Assembly (NCBI GenBank): GCA_963745675.1
Contig: CAVUYM010000023.1
Span: forward strand, 1-64,000
From: JAUIIK01 sp963745675
Lineage (GTDB): Bacteria; Chloroflexota; Chloroflexia; Thermomicrobiales; CFX8
DNA length: 64,000 nucleotides
Direction of reading: 5' to 3'
Shown here piece by piece: positions 31,406-39,718 of the stretch; position 1 is the first letter of the stretch, and the number at the start of each line of letters is the position of its first letter. Under the pieces are notes generated by a model, which was given only the letters and a program-made list of their open reading frames with translations, was not told where the DNA came from and ran no database searches. Both the position numbers and the translations under genes were made by a program.

Positions 31406-32752
31406 TTATCGAGTGATAATTGCGCTCAACGCTTGCACTCTATCTTCAAGCGTTTCAGGATCGTCGACCTCGACGTTTAGCCTGAGAAGTGGTTGCGTGT
31501 TTGATGCCCGGACATTGAACCACCAATCCTCATAGCCGACGGTCAGCCCGTCAACCTCGTCGATATCGGCGTCCGAAAATTCCTGCCGTATTCGCTCGAT
31601 AACCCCTGCCTGGTCTGCCACCTCAAAGTTGATCTCGCCGGAGCGCGCGCGATGGTCGATGGGTGAAAGCGTCTCACTTAGCGACTTGCCTTCGGATGAG
31701 AGCAGTTCGAGGACGGTCAGAAATGCGATGAGCCCGGAGTCGGCGTACCAGTTATCGCGAAAATAGAAGTGGCCGGAGTGCTCGCCGCCAAATACCGCGT
31801 CGTGTTCCCGCATCAGCGCCTTGATGAATGAGTGGCCGACACGCGAACTGACTGCCACGCCTCCGTAATTGTCAATGATTTCTTCGACAGCGCGGGAACA
31901 GATGAGGTTGTAGACAACTGCCGCTCCCGGGTGGCGGCCGAGCATCACCTTCGCAACCATCGCCGTGACCATGTCGCCGCCGACAAATACCCCGTGTTCA
32001 TCGATGAGGAACATGCGGTCGGCGTCGCCGTCGAACGCAACACCGAGGTCGGCGCTCTGTTCGACTACCGTTCTCTGGAGATCGACGATGTTTTGCGGTT
32101 CGAGCGGATTGGCTTCGTGGTTTGGGAATGTTCCGTCCAGCTCGAAGTAAAGTGGGATGAGTTCGCCGGGAATCTTGTCGAAGACCGGCGGGATCAGCCG
32201 GCCGGCCATGCCATTGCCAGCATCGACGACGATCTTCATCGGCTTGAGAGCCGCCACGTCGATCATGCTCAACGCATGCGCCACAAATTCTTCAAGCAAG
32301 TCGCGCTCTTCGACCGAACCGCCAGCCTTCGCTGGAGGGATGGCGCCATCCGCGATCATATCTCGTATGTCGCCGATTCCCTGATCGATTGAGAGTGGTC
32401 GAGCTTCGCTCCGGCAAAGTTTGAAGCCGTTGTATTCCCCGGGGTTGTGGGATGCGGTGACCATGCAGCCACCATCGAAACCGTACTTGCCGACCGCAAA
32501 ATAGAGTCCGTCGGTGGAGATCATTCCGATATCGGTGACTTGAGCACCCTGGTCGCGAGCGCCGGCGATAAACCGCTCTGCCAATTCGGGTGACGATACG
32601 CGCATATCCCGGGCCACTACGATCTTCTGCGCACCGAGATGGCTCACGAAGGCGCGGCCGACATCGTAGGCAATCCCGGCATTCAGTTCATCCGGGACAA
32701 CACCACGAATGTCATAGGCTTTGAAGATATCTGGGAGTCTGGCTGCGGTCAA
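31406..32752 (-). CDS. Phosphomannomutase/phosphoglucomutase
   Basis: Intact alpha-D-phosphohexomutase of 448 residues that interconverts hexose 6- and 1-phosphates for nucleotide-sugar synthesis. It shows the start IFKAYDIRGVVPDELN, the phosphoserine loop TASHNPGEYNGFK, the metal loop DGDADRMF, the sugar loop GGEHSGHFYF and the phosphate loop RASNTQPLLRLN. The PMM/PGM (ManB/AlgC) subgroup is indicated by GEHSGH. It probably supplies sugar precursors for the glycosyltransferases nearby. It starts 18 bases downstream of the Nif3 gene on the same strand. Confidence 0.9.
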   Translation of the reverse strand: MTAARLPDIFKAYDIRGVVPDELNAGIAYDVGRAFVSHLGAQKIVVARDMRVSSPELAERFIAGARDQGAQVTDIGMISTDGLYFAVGKYGFDGGCMVTASHNPGEYNGFKLCRSEARPLSIDQGIGDIRDMIADGAIPPAKAGGSVEERDLLEEFVAHALSMIDVAALKPMKIVVDAGNGMAGRLIPPVFDKIPGELIPLYFELDGTFPNHEANPLEPQNIVDLQRTVVEQSADLGVAFDGDADRMFLIDEHGVFVGGDMVTAMVAKVMLGRHPGAAVVYNLICSRAVEEIIDNYGGVAVSSRVGHSFIKALMREHDAVFGGEHSGHFYFRDNWYADSGLIAFLTVLELLSSEGKSLSETLSPIDHRARSGEINFEVADQAGVIERIRQEFSDADIDEVDGLTVGYEDWWFNVRASNTQPLLRLNVEVDDPETLEDRVQALSAIITR

Positions 32753-32770
32753 GGTCTCATCCTTTCGAAA

Positions 32771-33562
32771 CTAGATGGGGTTTGGGTCGGGAAAATACAT
32801 CGTCTCAACATTGAACTGCTTGCTGAGTTCTAGCGCCAGAGCCTGTATGCCGCTGCGTTCGGTCGCTTCGTGACCGGCGGCGATGGCGATGATGCCAAGC
32901 TCGCGCGCTTCGGCCATCGTCGGTTCGCGGATGTCGCCGGTTATCAGTGCCTGACAGCCCAACGCCGCCGCTTCGGCCAATGTTCCATAGCCGGAACCGG
33001 AAAGAATGGCAACGCGCTGGATTCGCTCAATGGTTTCAATTGGTCCGACGGCGACCGGTCGTCGATCCAGCAGCGTAGAAAGACGATCGAGCAGGGCCGT
33101 CAATGTGATCGATCCAGGGACTGAACCAACCACCCCCAGTGGCATTCCCGCGACCGAGCCGAAGCGGTCCGTAACCTGCAGATCGAGATGGTGGGCGAGG
33201 AGGGCGTTATTTCCGATTTCACTTTGGCCGTCGAGCGGTAGATGATATGCGATCAAATTGAGCTCGTGCTGGAACAGGCGCTTCAGCCGGCCTCCGAGCA
33301 GTCCGACGAGCGGTTGCACGCTGCCGCCCCAGAAGAGTCCGTGATGGACGAGCAACGCGTCTGCGCCCCAGTCCACCGCCGCTGAAATCGTCTTTTCCGA
33401 GGTACTGACGGCGACAGCAATGCGCTGGATGTCGGGTGAACCTTCGACCTGCAGTCCGTTGATACCGACATCCTGATAGGAGCCCGCATCAAGGCGGGCG
33501 TCGCAATAGTCCAGTATTTCCTGTCGTGTGGCCACAAAAGTACTCGTTTCGTTCATCTCCAT
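32771..33562 (-). CDS. Nif3-like dinuclear metal-centre protein
   Basis: Intact 263-residue member of the Nif3/YbgI (DUF34) family. Metal-site segments are visible: LLVHHGLFW, LIAYHLPLDG and IIAIAAGHEATERSG with the final His/Glu. The usual TGDxxHH segment appears as TGDIREPT, so the central His pair is missing, which may change metal loading. The function of the family is unsettled; links to GTP cyclohydrolase-like chemistry and metal homeostasis have been proposed. It precedes the phosphohexomutase and diverges from the PHP gene. Confidence 0.85.
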   Translation of the reverse strand: MEMNETSTFVATRQEILDYCDARLDAGSYQDVGINGLQVEGSPDIQRIAVAVSTSEKTISAAVDWGADALLVHHGLFWGGSVQPLVGLLGGRLKRLFQHELNLIAYHLPLDGQSEIGNNALLAHHLDLQVTDRFGSVAGMPLGVVGSVPGSITLTALLDRLSTLLDRRPVAVGPIETIERIQRVAILSGSGYGTLAEAAALGCQALITGDIREPTMAEARELGIIAIAAGHEATERSGIQALALELSKQFNVETMYFPDPNPI

Positions 33563-33642
33563 GCGAATTGTGCCATCCGGCTAGCTGCCCGGGGCCGGGC
33601 ATCCCGGCTACACTTGAGTGAGTAGTTTGATTGGAGCATCGT

Positions 33643-34560
33643 TTGACCGTATTAGAAATCGAACCACTTTCGCCCGACGCGGCAGTGGACTTGCACATGC
33701 ACACTCTCGCATCGGACGGTGGCTGGACCCCCGAGACCCTCATCGAACATTTGGCCGAGCGCAATTTCAAAGTTGTGGCTGTCGCCGACCATGACACGAT
33801 GGAATCCGTGCCCGAGATGATCGAACGCGGCGCTGCACGCGGTATCAAGGTCGTGCCTGCCGTCGAGATGACCACTCGTTGGCGAGAGCGGCAGATACAT
33901 CTGCTCATTTACGGCATTGAAAGTAGTCGTCCCGAAGCGAAACCATTCATGGATCTACTCGCGCGGCAGCAGGAAGCTCTCGTGGAGATGAGCGAACGCA
34001 TCCTGGCACTGCTTGAAAAGAACGGGCGCAAGATCCGTTCGATGGAGGAAGTCCTCGACGGCCGGCCGCAGAAACCCTATATGGTCTATCGGGCAATGAT
34101 CAAAGACGGTCATGGCACGGACGCTCGAACCGCTCACAATATCGTCAAAGGCATGGACGAGCCTGGATTGGTTGACGTCCCGTTTTCGGAGACGGTCGAG
34201 AAGGCACAGGCAGCGGGCGCGCTGGCAGTAATCGCCCACCCGGGACGTGATGATGGCTGGGGAGTGTTGAAGGTCAACGATTTGACTGAATTACACGCCG
34301 AGGTTCCATTTGACGGCCTGGAAGCGCACTACCGCTCCTACACGGTCAACGACACGCGCCTCTATCGCGGTTGGGCGGACGAGCACGAGTTGGTGGTCAG
34401 CACCGGCTCGGATTCACACCGGCCGAATTTCCCGGTCAATCCGATGCCGTACAAGGCGGCCTGGAGTATGCAGTTGTTGCGGCGACTCGGAATTCAGGTC
34501 GAACAACCGGACGGGGCTATCTGGGACCCTACGCCGACCGCCACGCTTTCACGCGTCTAG
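33643..34560 (+). CDS. PHP-domain metal-dependent phosphoesterase
   Basis: Intact protein of about 305 residues with the four PHP motifs: DLHMHTLASDG, VADHDTME, IAHPGRDD and STGSDSHRP. Small PHP proteins of this shape are typically phosphatases or exonucleases such as the YciV/RnaAM type (3',5'-nucleoside bisphosphate phosphatase), a plausible but unproven role here. TTG 33643 is preferred because GGAG lies 6 bases upstream; TTG 33631 is in the same frame. It is transcribed divergently from the Nif3 gene, so the 80-base gap must hold both promoters. Confidence 0.83.
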   Translation: MTVLEIEPLSPDAAVDLHMHTLASDGGWTPETLIEHLAERNFKVVAVADHDTMESVPEMIERGAARGIKVVPAVEMTTRWRERQIHLLIYGIESSRPEAKPFMDLLARQQEALVEMSERILALLEKNGRKIRSMEEVLDGRPQKPYMVYRAMIKDGHGTDARTAHNIVKGMDEPGLVDVPFSETVEKAQAAGALAVIAHPGRDDGWGVLKVNDLTELHAEVPFDGLEAHYRSYTVNDTRLYRGWADEHELVVSTGSDSHRPNFPVNPMPYKAAWSMQLLRRLGIQVEQPDGAIWDPTPTATLSRV

Positions 34561-34582
34561 TCTTTCGGCTCTTTGGCCTGGG

Positions 34583-35170
34583 CTAATGCTGTGGCGGTCC
34601 GTCGATGAGTAACGACTGCAATCCCGATGGCGCGAAATCTTCCGCTACAGCATCCATAAAGTAGATGTCGGTCCGCTCGCGCCCGAGCGTATAGGCCGAA
34701 CGACGGACGCCGATACGTTGAAAACCAGCTCTTTCGTAGGCTCGCAGTGCGGCGGGATTCGTTGCGTAGACCTCCAGCATGATATTCCGCAGACCAAGAA
34801 CGTCGAATCCGTAGGAGAGCAGCAAGCGTGTCGTACTGGTACCGAAACCGAGATTCCAGGCGCTACGCTCTCCAATCACGATCCCAAAGTCTGAAGTTCG
34901 ATGAAAATGATCGATATTGTGCAGCCCGGCGTTACCGATGGGCTGACCGGTATCGCGGCGGTAGATCGTGAATACCGCCTCGCTAGAGTCCGTCAAGGCA
35001 TGGTCGAGCCATGCCTGCTCCGACTCCCGAGTCATTGGCATGTTTGGGATCGCCAGCGTCCGGGTGACTGCGAGATCGCTCATCCAGCGCTGGTACGTTT
35101 CGAGCAGATCGCGTCGTAGCGGCCCGAGCAGGATCAGGTCGTTTTCTAGCAAGGTGATAGGCTCCGACAT
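34583..35170 (-). CDS. RimJ/RimL-type GNAT acetyltransferase
   Basis: Intact protein of 195 residues with GNAT acetyl-CoA features of the RimL group: FGIVIGERSAWNLGFGTSTTRLLLSYGFDVLGLRNIMLEVYATNPAALRAYERAGFQRIG in family order, with NPAALRAYERAGF as motif B. Members acetylate ribosomal protein N-termini, antibiotics or small amines; the target here is unknown. It lies 13 bases after the MFS gene on the same strand, suggesting cotranscription and possibly a joint detoxification role. Confidence 0.83.
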   Translation of the reverse strand: MSEPITLLENDLILLGPLRRDLLETYQRWMSDLAVTRTLAIPNMPMTRESEQAWLDHALTDSSEAVFTIYRRDTGQPIGNAGLHNIDHFHRTSDFGIVIGERSAWNLGFGTSTTRLLLSYGFDVLGLRNIMLEVYATNPAALRAYERAGFQRIGVRRSAYTLGRERTDIYFMDAVAEDFAPSGLQSLLIDGPPQH

Positions 35171-35183
35171 TTCGCTTCCGTTT

Positions 35184-36500
35184 CTATGCTGGTTGTTCTA
35201 GTGACCGCAGCCTCGGAAGCCGGAAAGCGACGAGAATGACCACTAACGAGCTGACGAGGGCCTGCCCGGCGACTGCGCCCGGTGCGCCAAACATGTCGGC
35301 GAGGATGCCCATAGGGAGCGTGCCGAAGGGCATCATGCCCCAGGTCATCATGTAGACGCTCATCACCCGGCCACGATAAGCGTCGTCGACTGTGAGCTGG
35401 ATGATCGTATTGTTCGCCGCCATATAAACGGAGCTGACTGCGCCCGTTAGCGCAACTAGCACCAGCGATAGCGAGAACCAGGGCGAAATGGCGAAGAGCG
35501 CCAGAATGAGTCCGAAACCGGCTGCCGTCACAATCTGGAACATTCCCTGCAGCCGAATACGGTGACCGTATGCGCCGTAGAGGAGTACGCCAACCAGCGC
35601 CCCCAGGCCGTTTGCGGCCATCAGCAGTCCGAGTCCTGACGAACCGACATCCAGAACATCGCGCGCGAAGACGGGCATCATCTGCATATATGGCTGAGCC
35701 AGGAGGATCGGTACTGCCGCCATGATCATCAAACCGGATAGCGTCGTACTTCCTCGGATGTATCCGAGCCCATCCGTGATGTTCTCTCGCACGCCTGCAC
35801 GGGTGCGTTGCTGAACGACCGGTGGGACTCGCAACTGGTAACTCATTACGAATGCCCAGAGGAATCCAAGCGCCTGGGCGATAAAGCAGACTCCGGTGCC
35901 AACGGCGCTGATCAACACCCCCGCCAATGACGGCCCAACGATTCGCGTCGAGTTCTGTCCGGCTGAATTCATCGCGATGGCGTTCGCCATCAGTTCCCGC
36001 GGTACTGCGCCGGGCACCATCGCCTGTCTCGTCGGCGCGATGAAAGCCATGACCGCGCCGCCGAGGATCGAAATCACGATCACGTGCCAAGGCTTGATCC
36101 AGTCGAATATCACCAGCGCTGCGAGCGCTATCGCGACGAAGGCACCTGCGGCCTGGAAGAACATGAGTAGTTTGCGCCGGTCAACGCGGTCGGCCAGCAC
36201 TCCCGCAGGCAGTGCCAGGAAGAGCATTGGCAGGCCGCGCGCGAATCCGACAAGGCCGAGAAACGAGGCTGAGTTTGTGAGGTCAAGGACGAGCCAGCCG
36301 ATGGCGACCTGCTGCATCCATTGGCCCATTTGAGTGATGACGGTGCCGGACCAGAGCAGGCGGTAGTCGCGTTGAGCGAACGACGCCAGCATCCCGTTTG
36401 TAAGCATCGATCGCGGCCATTCGCCGCGTAACGGAGGTGTTCGCGGGCGAATCGATCGCAGGCGGAAGCGACGCTGGGACCCATCCGCTTGTTCGCTCAC
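35184..36500 (-). CDS. Major facilitator superfamily exporter (EntS-like)
   Basis: Intact transporter of 438 residues with about 12 hydrophobic segments. Recognisable features are the start FAQRDYRLLWSGTVITQMGQWMQQVAIGWLVL, the loop motif AGVLADRVDRRKLL between helices 2 and 3, and LGGAVMAFIAPTRQAMVP. This pattern is that of MFS_3 (enterobactin-exporter-like) efflux proteins, common in Actinobacteria and Chloroflexota. Substrate unknown. The N-terminus carries a long Arg-rich cytoplasmic leader of about 35 residues, so an internal start (ATG of MLTNGM) is possible. Confidence 0.85.
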   Translation of the reverse strand: MSEQADGSQRRFRLRSIRPRTPPLRGEWPRSMLTNGMLASFAQRDYRLLWSGTVITQMGQWMQQVAIGWLVLDLTNSASFLGLVGFARGLPMLFLALPAGVLADRVDRRKLLMFFQAAGAFVAIALAALVIFDWIKPWHVIVISILGGAVMAFIAPTRQAMVPGAVPRELMANAIAMNSAGQNSTRIVGPSLAGVLISAVGTGVCFIAQALGFLWAFVMSYQLRVPPVVQQRTRAGVRENITDGLGYIRGSTTLSGLMIMAAVPILLAQPYMQMMPVFARDVLDVGSSGLGLLMAANGLGALVGVLLYGAYGHRIRLQGMFQIVTAAGFGLILALFAISPWFSLSLVLVALTGAVSSVYMAANNTIIQLTVDDAYRGRVMSVYMMTWGMMPFGTLPMGILADMFGAPGAVAGQALVSSLVVILVAFRLPRLRSLEQPA

Positions 36501-36672
36501 ATCGACGGTCCATCCATTTTCGGTCGCAAAACGCGCAGTCTAGCACGGCGTGAGCGCTGTGACCGCCAGCATTGTAAAGAGACCGGTTTGCTGGATGGGC
36601 GTCGCCTGCAAGCCAGCGTACCCGAGCACATGATCTCACTGTGCGAGAACGATGGCGGAAAAGTGATGTCCG

Positions 36673-38352
36673 TCAACGATCCGCAGGCAAGAGCTGCCTG
36701 CCCAACAGCCCGCCCAGAACTTGCCACTCAGGAGCATTTTCAGGATGCCACTCCAGGCGCTGCCGCTCGAAGTACTGCACCGTCAGCCCCGATGATGAGT
36801 CCTGAAACTCTTCGCTGATCGGGAAACCAATGATCTCCAGACCGCCGTGGGCGTTCCAGTAGTCGCGAAAACCGTAGCAGAGCCAGTGGCCGGTCTCGGG
36901 GTAATAGGTACAGTTTGGACTCTCGCCACCTTCGACGCGTTGGAATGGCTCCGTATCGAACAGACCCTGTTGCCGGGCTAGCTCGTCTCCCAGCAAGCCG
37001 AGCAGAACATCGTAGCGATCTGGCCACGAGCCGGGATGCCATTCGAAGCGCGCGCGCTCGAAGTACTGCGTGATGTAGCCAGTCTCGGAATCGGTGTATT
37101 CGTCGGTGATCGGGTAGCCGAAAACCGGCAGTCCACCGAAGCGCGACCAGTAGGAAAGGAAGCCGTGACTGACCCAGTGGCCCGTCTCAGCAAAATAACG
37201 GCTGGTCGTCAGACCGCTGCGCAGTGCAGTTACTCGGTCAACCGCTGCGTCAAAACTTGTGGCGTCCAGGCGGCCGTTTTCCAACGCGTCGGCGAGCGCC
37301 GCCGTGACCGCTTGACCCTGCTCGACGGTGCGGGCCGAGCACAGGATCAGATCCATCCCTGCTCCTGCCGCAAGCACGGCACGTTGGGAATCGTCGCCAA
37401 AAGCGGTGAGGGAACCGGCTTCGAGAGCGTCGGTGATCGTCACGCCCTGGTAGCCTAGCCTGCCGCGCAATTCATTTTGAATGATGGTCGGCGATAACCC
37501 GGCCGGATATGTGCCGTCAAGATCGGGGTAGAGTGCCCAGGAAGCCATGATCAGCTTGACCTCGGCGTCGATTGCGTCCGTGTACGGTGTCTCATCGACG
37601 TTTCGGAGGGTGGCTGACGACACCGGCAGGGTTACGGCTCGTGCGTCGGTGTTCGCGTTCGCACCAGCTGTACCGAGTCCTGGAAAGTGTTTGGCGGTAG
37701 CAGCCACACCTTGCAGTTGTTGAGCCGAGATGAAGGCGCGTCCGCACTCGGCAACGATGGATGCGTTGCTGCTGAATGAACGCTCGTACTGATCCAGGAA
37801 GTCGCCGCTTTCCCGGTAGACGCCAAGCACCGGCGCCAGATTGACGTTCATACCGGCTGACATCAGGTTCTGCCCTGCCAGCGTACCCATGTCAGCCGCG
37901 GACGATCCCGGATCGGCTGACTGACCGGCCTGCTTGGCCGATTGCACTGGCTGGCCGGGGAGCCTTCGAACCAGGCCGCCTTCCTGGTCGGTCATCAGTA
38001 GCAGCGGCGGCGCTACAGGACTGGCTTCCTGCGCGGCGCGCAGCTGTTCCGCGACTGCTGCGATCTGTTCGACGCTGGTGATATTCTCGCCAAAGAAGAT
38101 CACTCCAGCGCATTCGCCGGCCCGAATCGCTTCAAACAGAGCTTCGGGAGGGGTCAGACCAGCATAGGAATAGATCACCCGCTGTCCGGCTAACTGCCGC
38201 GAAGTTGGACCAAACTGGGCCAGGCCGACTTCGTCGCTCGCCTCGTCATCAGCCGCCTTCGCTCTGGATCCGCTAACAGGGCGGATTAGTGGAGCTGTAA
38301 TGCCCAGCGCGACCAGTGTCTTGAGAAACACTCGACGGTCTATCATTCTCAT
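36673..38352 (-). CDS. Tat-exported GH3 (NagZ-like) protein with C-terminal GYPIT repeats
   Basis: Secreted protein of about 559 residues. The N-terminus MRMIDRRVFLKTLVALGI is a twin-arginine signal. The GH3 domain (about residues 60-380) has VIFFGENI, DQEGGLVRRL, NLAPVLGVY, KHFPGLGT and the nucleophile region GVTITDALEAGSL. Unusually, the NagZ loop Asp-Ser-His that holds the acid/base His reads TDARAV. The C-terminus has two repeats of about 80 residues (ETGHWVSHGFLSYW..GYPITDEY..QYFERARFEWHP and ETGHWLCYGFRDYW..GFPISEEF..QYFERQRLEWHP), likely wall or glycan binding. ATG 38352 follows AGGAGG; an ATG at 38400 would precede the Tat motif by 16 residues. Confidence 0.82.
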   Translation of the reverse strand: MRMIDRRVFLKTLVALGITAPLIRPVSGSRAKAADDEASDEVGLAQFGPTSRQLAGQRVIYSYAGLTPPEALFEAIRAGECAGVIFFGENITSVEQIAAVAEQLRAAQEASPVAPPLLLMTDQEGGLVRRLPGQPVQSAKQAGQSADPGSSAADMGTLAGQNLMSAGMNVNLAPVLGVYRESGDFLDQYERSFSSNASIVAECGRAFISAQQLQGVAATAKHFPGLGTAGANANTDARAVTLPVSSATLRNVDETPYTDAIDAEVKLIMASWALYPDLDGTYPAGLSPTIIQNELRGRLGYQGVTITDALEAGSLTAFGDDSQRAVLAAGAGMDLILCSARTVEQGQAVTAALADALENGRLDATSFDAAVDRVTALRSGLTTSRYFAETGHWVSHGFLSYWSRFGGLPVFGYPITDEYTDSETGYITQYFERARFEWHPGSWPDRYDVLLGLLGDELARQQGLFDTEPFQRVEGGESPNCTYYPETGHWLCYGFRDYWNAHGGLEIIGFPISEEFQDSSSGLTVQYFERQRLEWHPENAPEWQVLGGLLGRQLLPADR

Positions 38353-38607
38353 CGGTGCCGACCTCCTGCGGGCTGCCTCAAAGTTCACGTCGATTAACAC
38401 AATAGTTCTAGAGTCTGGCCGGTCACGAATTCAATCAGGATGTCGCCTGGTGCGCTGGTTTCGGGGACGCCAGGCGGAGCAGCGATACTCGATCATAGGC
38501 TCGACGTGCGGTAAGATATCGCCAACGACGCGGGAATCGTACGGTTATTCCTGCGTGCAAGTGAAGGCTGCGGATGTGTTCGACTTTCGACGATTCCGCG
38601 CAAGTAC

Positions 38608-38680
38608 GCCGATGTAGCTCAGTAGGCAGAGCACATTCTTGGTAAGAATGAGGTCTCGGGTTCGAATCCCGACATCGGCT
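38608..38680 (+). tRNA. tRNA-Thr (anticodon GGT)
   Basis: A 73-base cloverleaf: acceptor stem GCCGATG/CATCGGC with discriminator T, D-arm AGCTCAGTAGGCAGAGC, anticodon stem CATTC/GAATG with loop TTGGTAA (anticodon GGT) and T-arm CGGGTTCGAATCCCG. The 3' CCA is not encoded. Confidence 0.93.
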
Positions 38681-39004
38681 CCCTCAACCAGCGTCAGATC
38701 GATCAAGATTTGGCGTCTCCAAACGAACCCGGCCGAATCTGGTACGGCTTTGGCCACGGGTTGGCAGCCACATGCACTGCACCTACCTTTTTCCGGGGAT
38801 CACTCTTGAAAATAAGAATCCAGCCGAGACGCTGGATACCTTCGGGACTCGTTTCTTTTGTCTGAAAGTCAAAACAGGCGTAGACTAGAGGAGCAGGATC
38901 CATACATCACGATTGCCATAAATCCGGACCAGTCTCCAGGTGGCTAGAATGTTGGACCGTATCCTACGCAAGCAATACCGTCCTAGTCGATTAACGGAGG
39001 CACG
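38681..39004. other. Stretch after tRNA-Thr with one weak open frame
   Basis: On the minus strand 38903-38703 is an open frame of 66 residues starting MDPAPLVYACFDFQTKE, without a convincing ribosome site or family match; I do not call it a gene. No attachment-site repeat or integrase was found beside the tRNA. The promoter of the B12-binding gene probably lies at the right end. Confidence 0.4.
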
Positions 39005-39649
39005 ATGTCGTCCAGTGAACCTATCTCACTCCTCTCACGACGCTATCTCGATGCGCTGCTGATCCCAAACCGCTTGCTGGCGCTGCAGACTGTCACACAT
39101 AGCCTCGGGAGCGGAACTCGGGCTCTGGATCTGTATGTCGACGTAATCGCCTGGGCTCAACATGAGATCGGCCGGCTCTGGGAGCGTAATGAGGTGAGTG
39201 TTTCGCAAGAGCATGTCGCGACAGCGATTTCTCAGCTCACGTTGAGCCAGATATATCCCGCTCTACCCCGCAAGAACCCGATCGGACGAACGGCACTCGT
39301 TTCGTGCGTTGAGGGCGAACTCCATGAGCTCGGCGCACGGATGGTTGCTGACATGTTGGAAGTCGAGGGATACGAAGTTGTCCTTCTCGGCGCGAATACA
39401 CCAACAGAGAGTCTGATTCAAATGATCCGCGATCTGTCCCCAGACATCGTGGGCCTGAGCGTCTCCATGGAATCTTTCTTACCTGCTGCAATTGAGGCGG
39501 TCAAGCAGATCCGAGCGATCGGGAGCGACAGTCCCCAGATTCTGGTGGGCGGCCACGCCGTCGAGGATCTGGGCGGACACTTCGAAGACGTTCGGATCGT
39601 GCTCGATGCCGAAGATGTACGAATCGTGATATCCGAGCTTGCAGGATGA
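39005..39649 (+). CDS. Stand-alone B12-binding protein with CarH-like photoreceptor signature
   Basis: Intact 214-residue protein: a helical B12-2 domain (about residues 10-85) and a Rossmann-type cobalamin domain (about 90-210). It carries W-x9-EH (WERNEVSVSQEH), the signature of light-sensing adenosylcobalamin regulators (CarH/LitR/AerR), and the lower-ligand loop EGELHELG, with Glu in place of Asp in DxHxxG. GANTPTESLIQMI and ILVGGHAV are further B12-domain motifs. Unlike CarH it has no MerR DNA-binding domain, so output must be through protein contacts. GGAGG precedes ATG 39005. A PAS-GGDEF gene follows within 70 bases, an obvious candidate partner. Confidence 0.85.
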   Translation: MSSSEPISLLSRRYLDALLIPNRLLALQTVTHSLGSGTRALDLYVDVIAWAQHEIGRLWERNEVSVSQEHVATAISQLTLSQIYPALPRKNPIGRTALVSCVEGELHELGARMVADMLEVEGYEVVLLGANTPTESLIQMIRDLSPDIVGLSVSMESFLPAAIEAVKQIRAIGSDSPQILVGGHAVEDLGGHFEDVRIVLDAEDVRIVISELAG

Positions 39650-39718
39650 CAGCCGCGTTTTTTCAATCGTCGCCGCGATGCAAGCTTGTCGTAGCTCCTC
39701 CCAATGATCTAAGCCGCT

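Noticed and set aside
35146..36090. A 314-codon minus-strand open frame overlapping the MFS transporter
   Set aside because: It is an Arg/Gly-rich out-of-frame shadow of the transporter gene on the same strand with no family motif.
38608..39004. tRNA-Thr as an integration site for a mobile island
   Set aside because: No integrase, no repeated tRNA 3' end and no change of gene style downstream.
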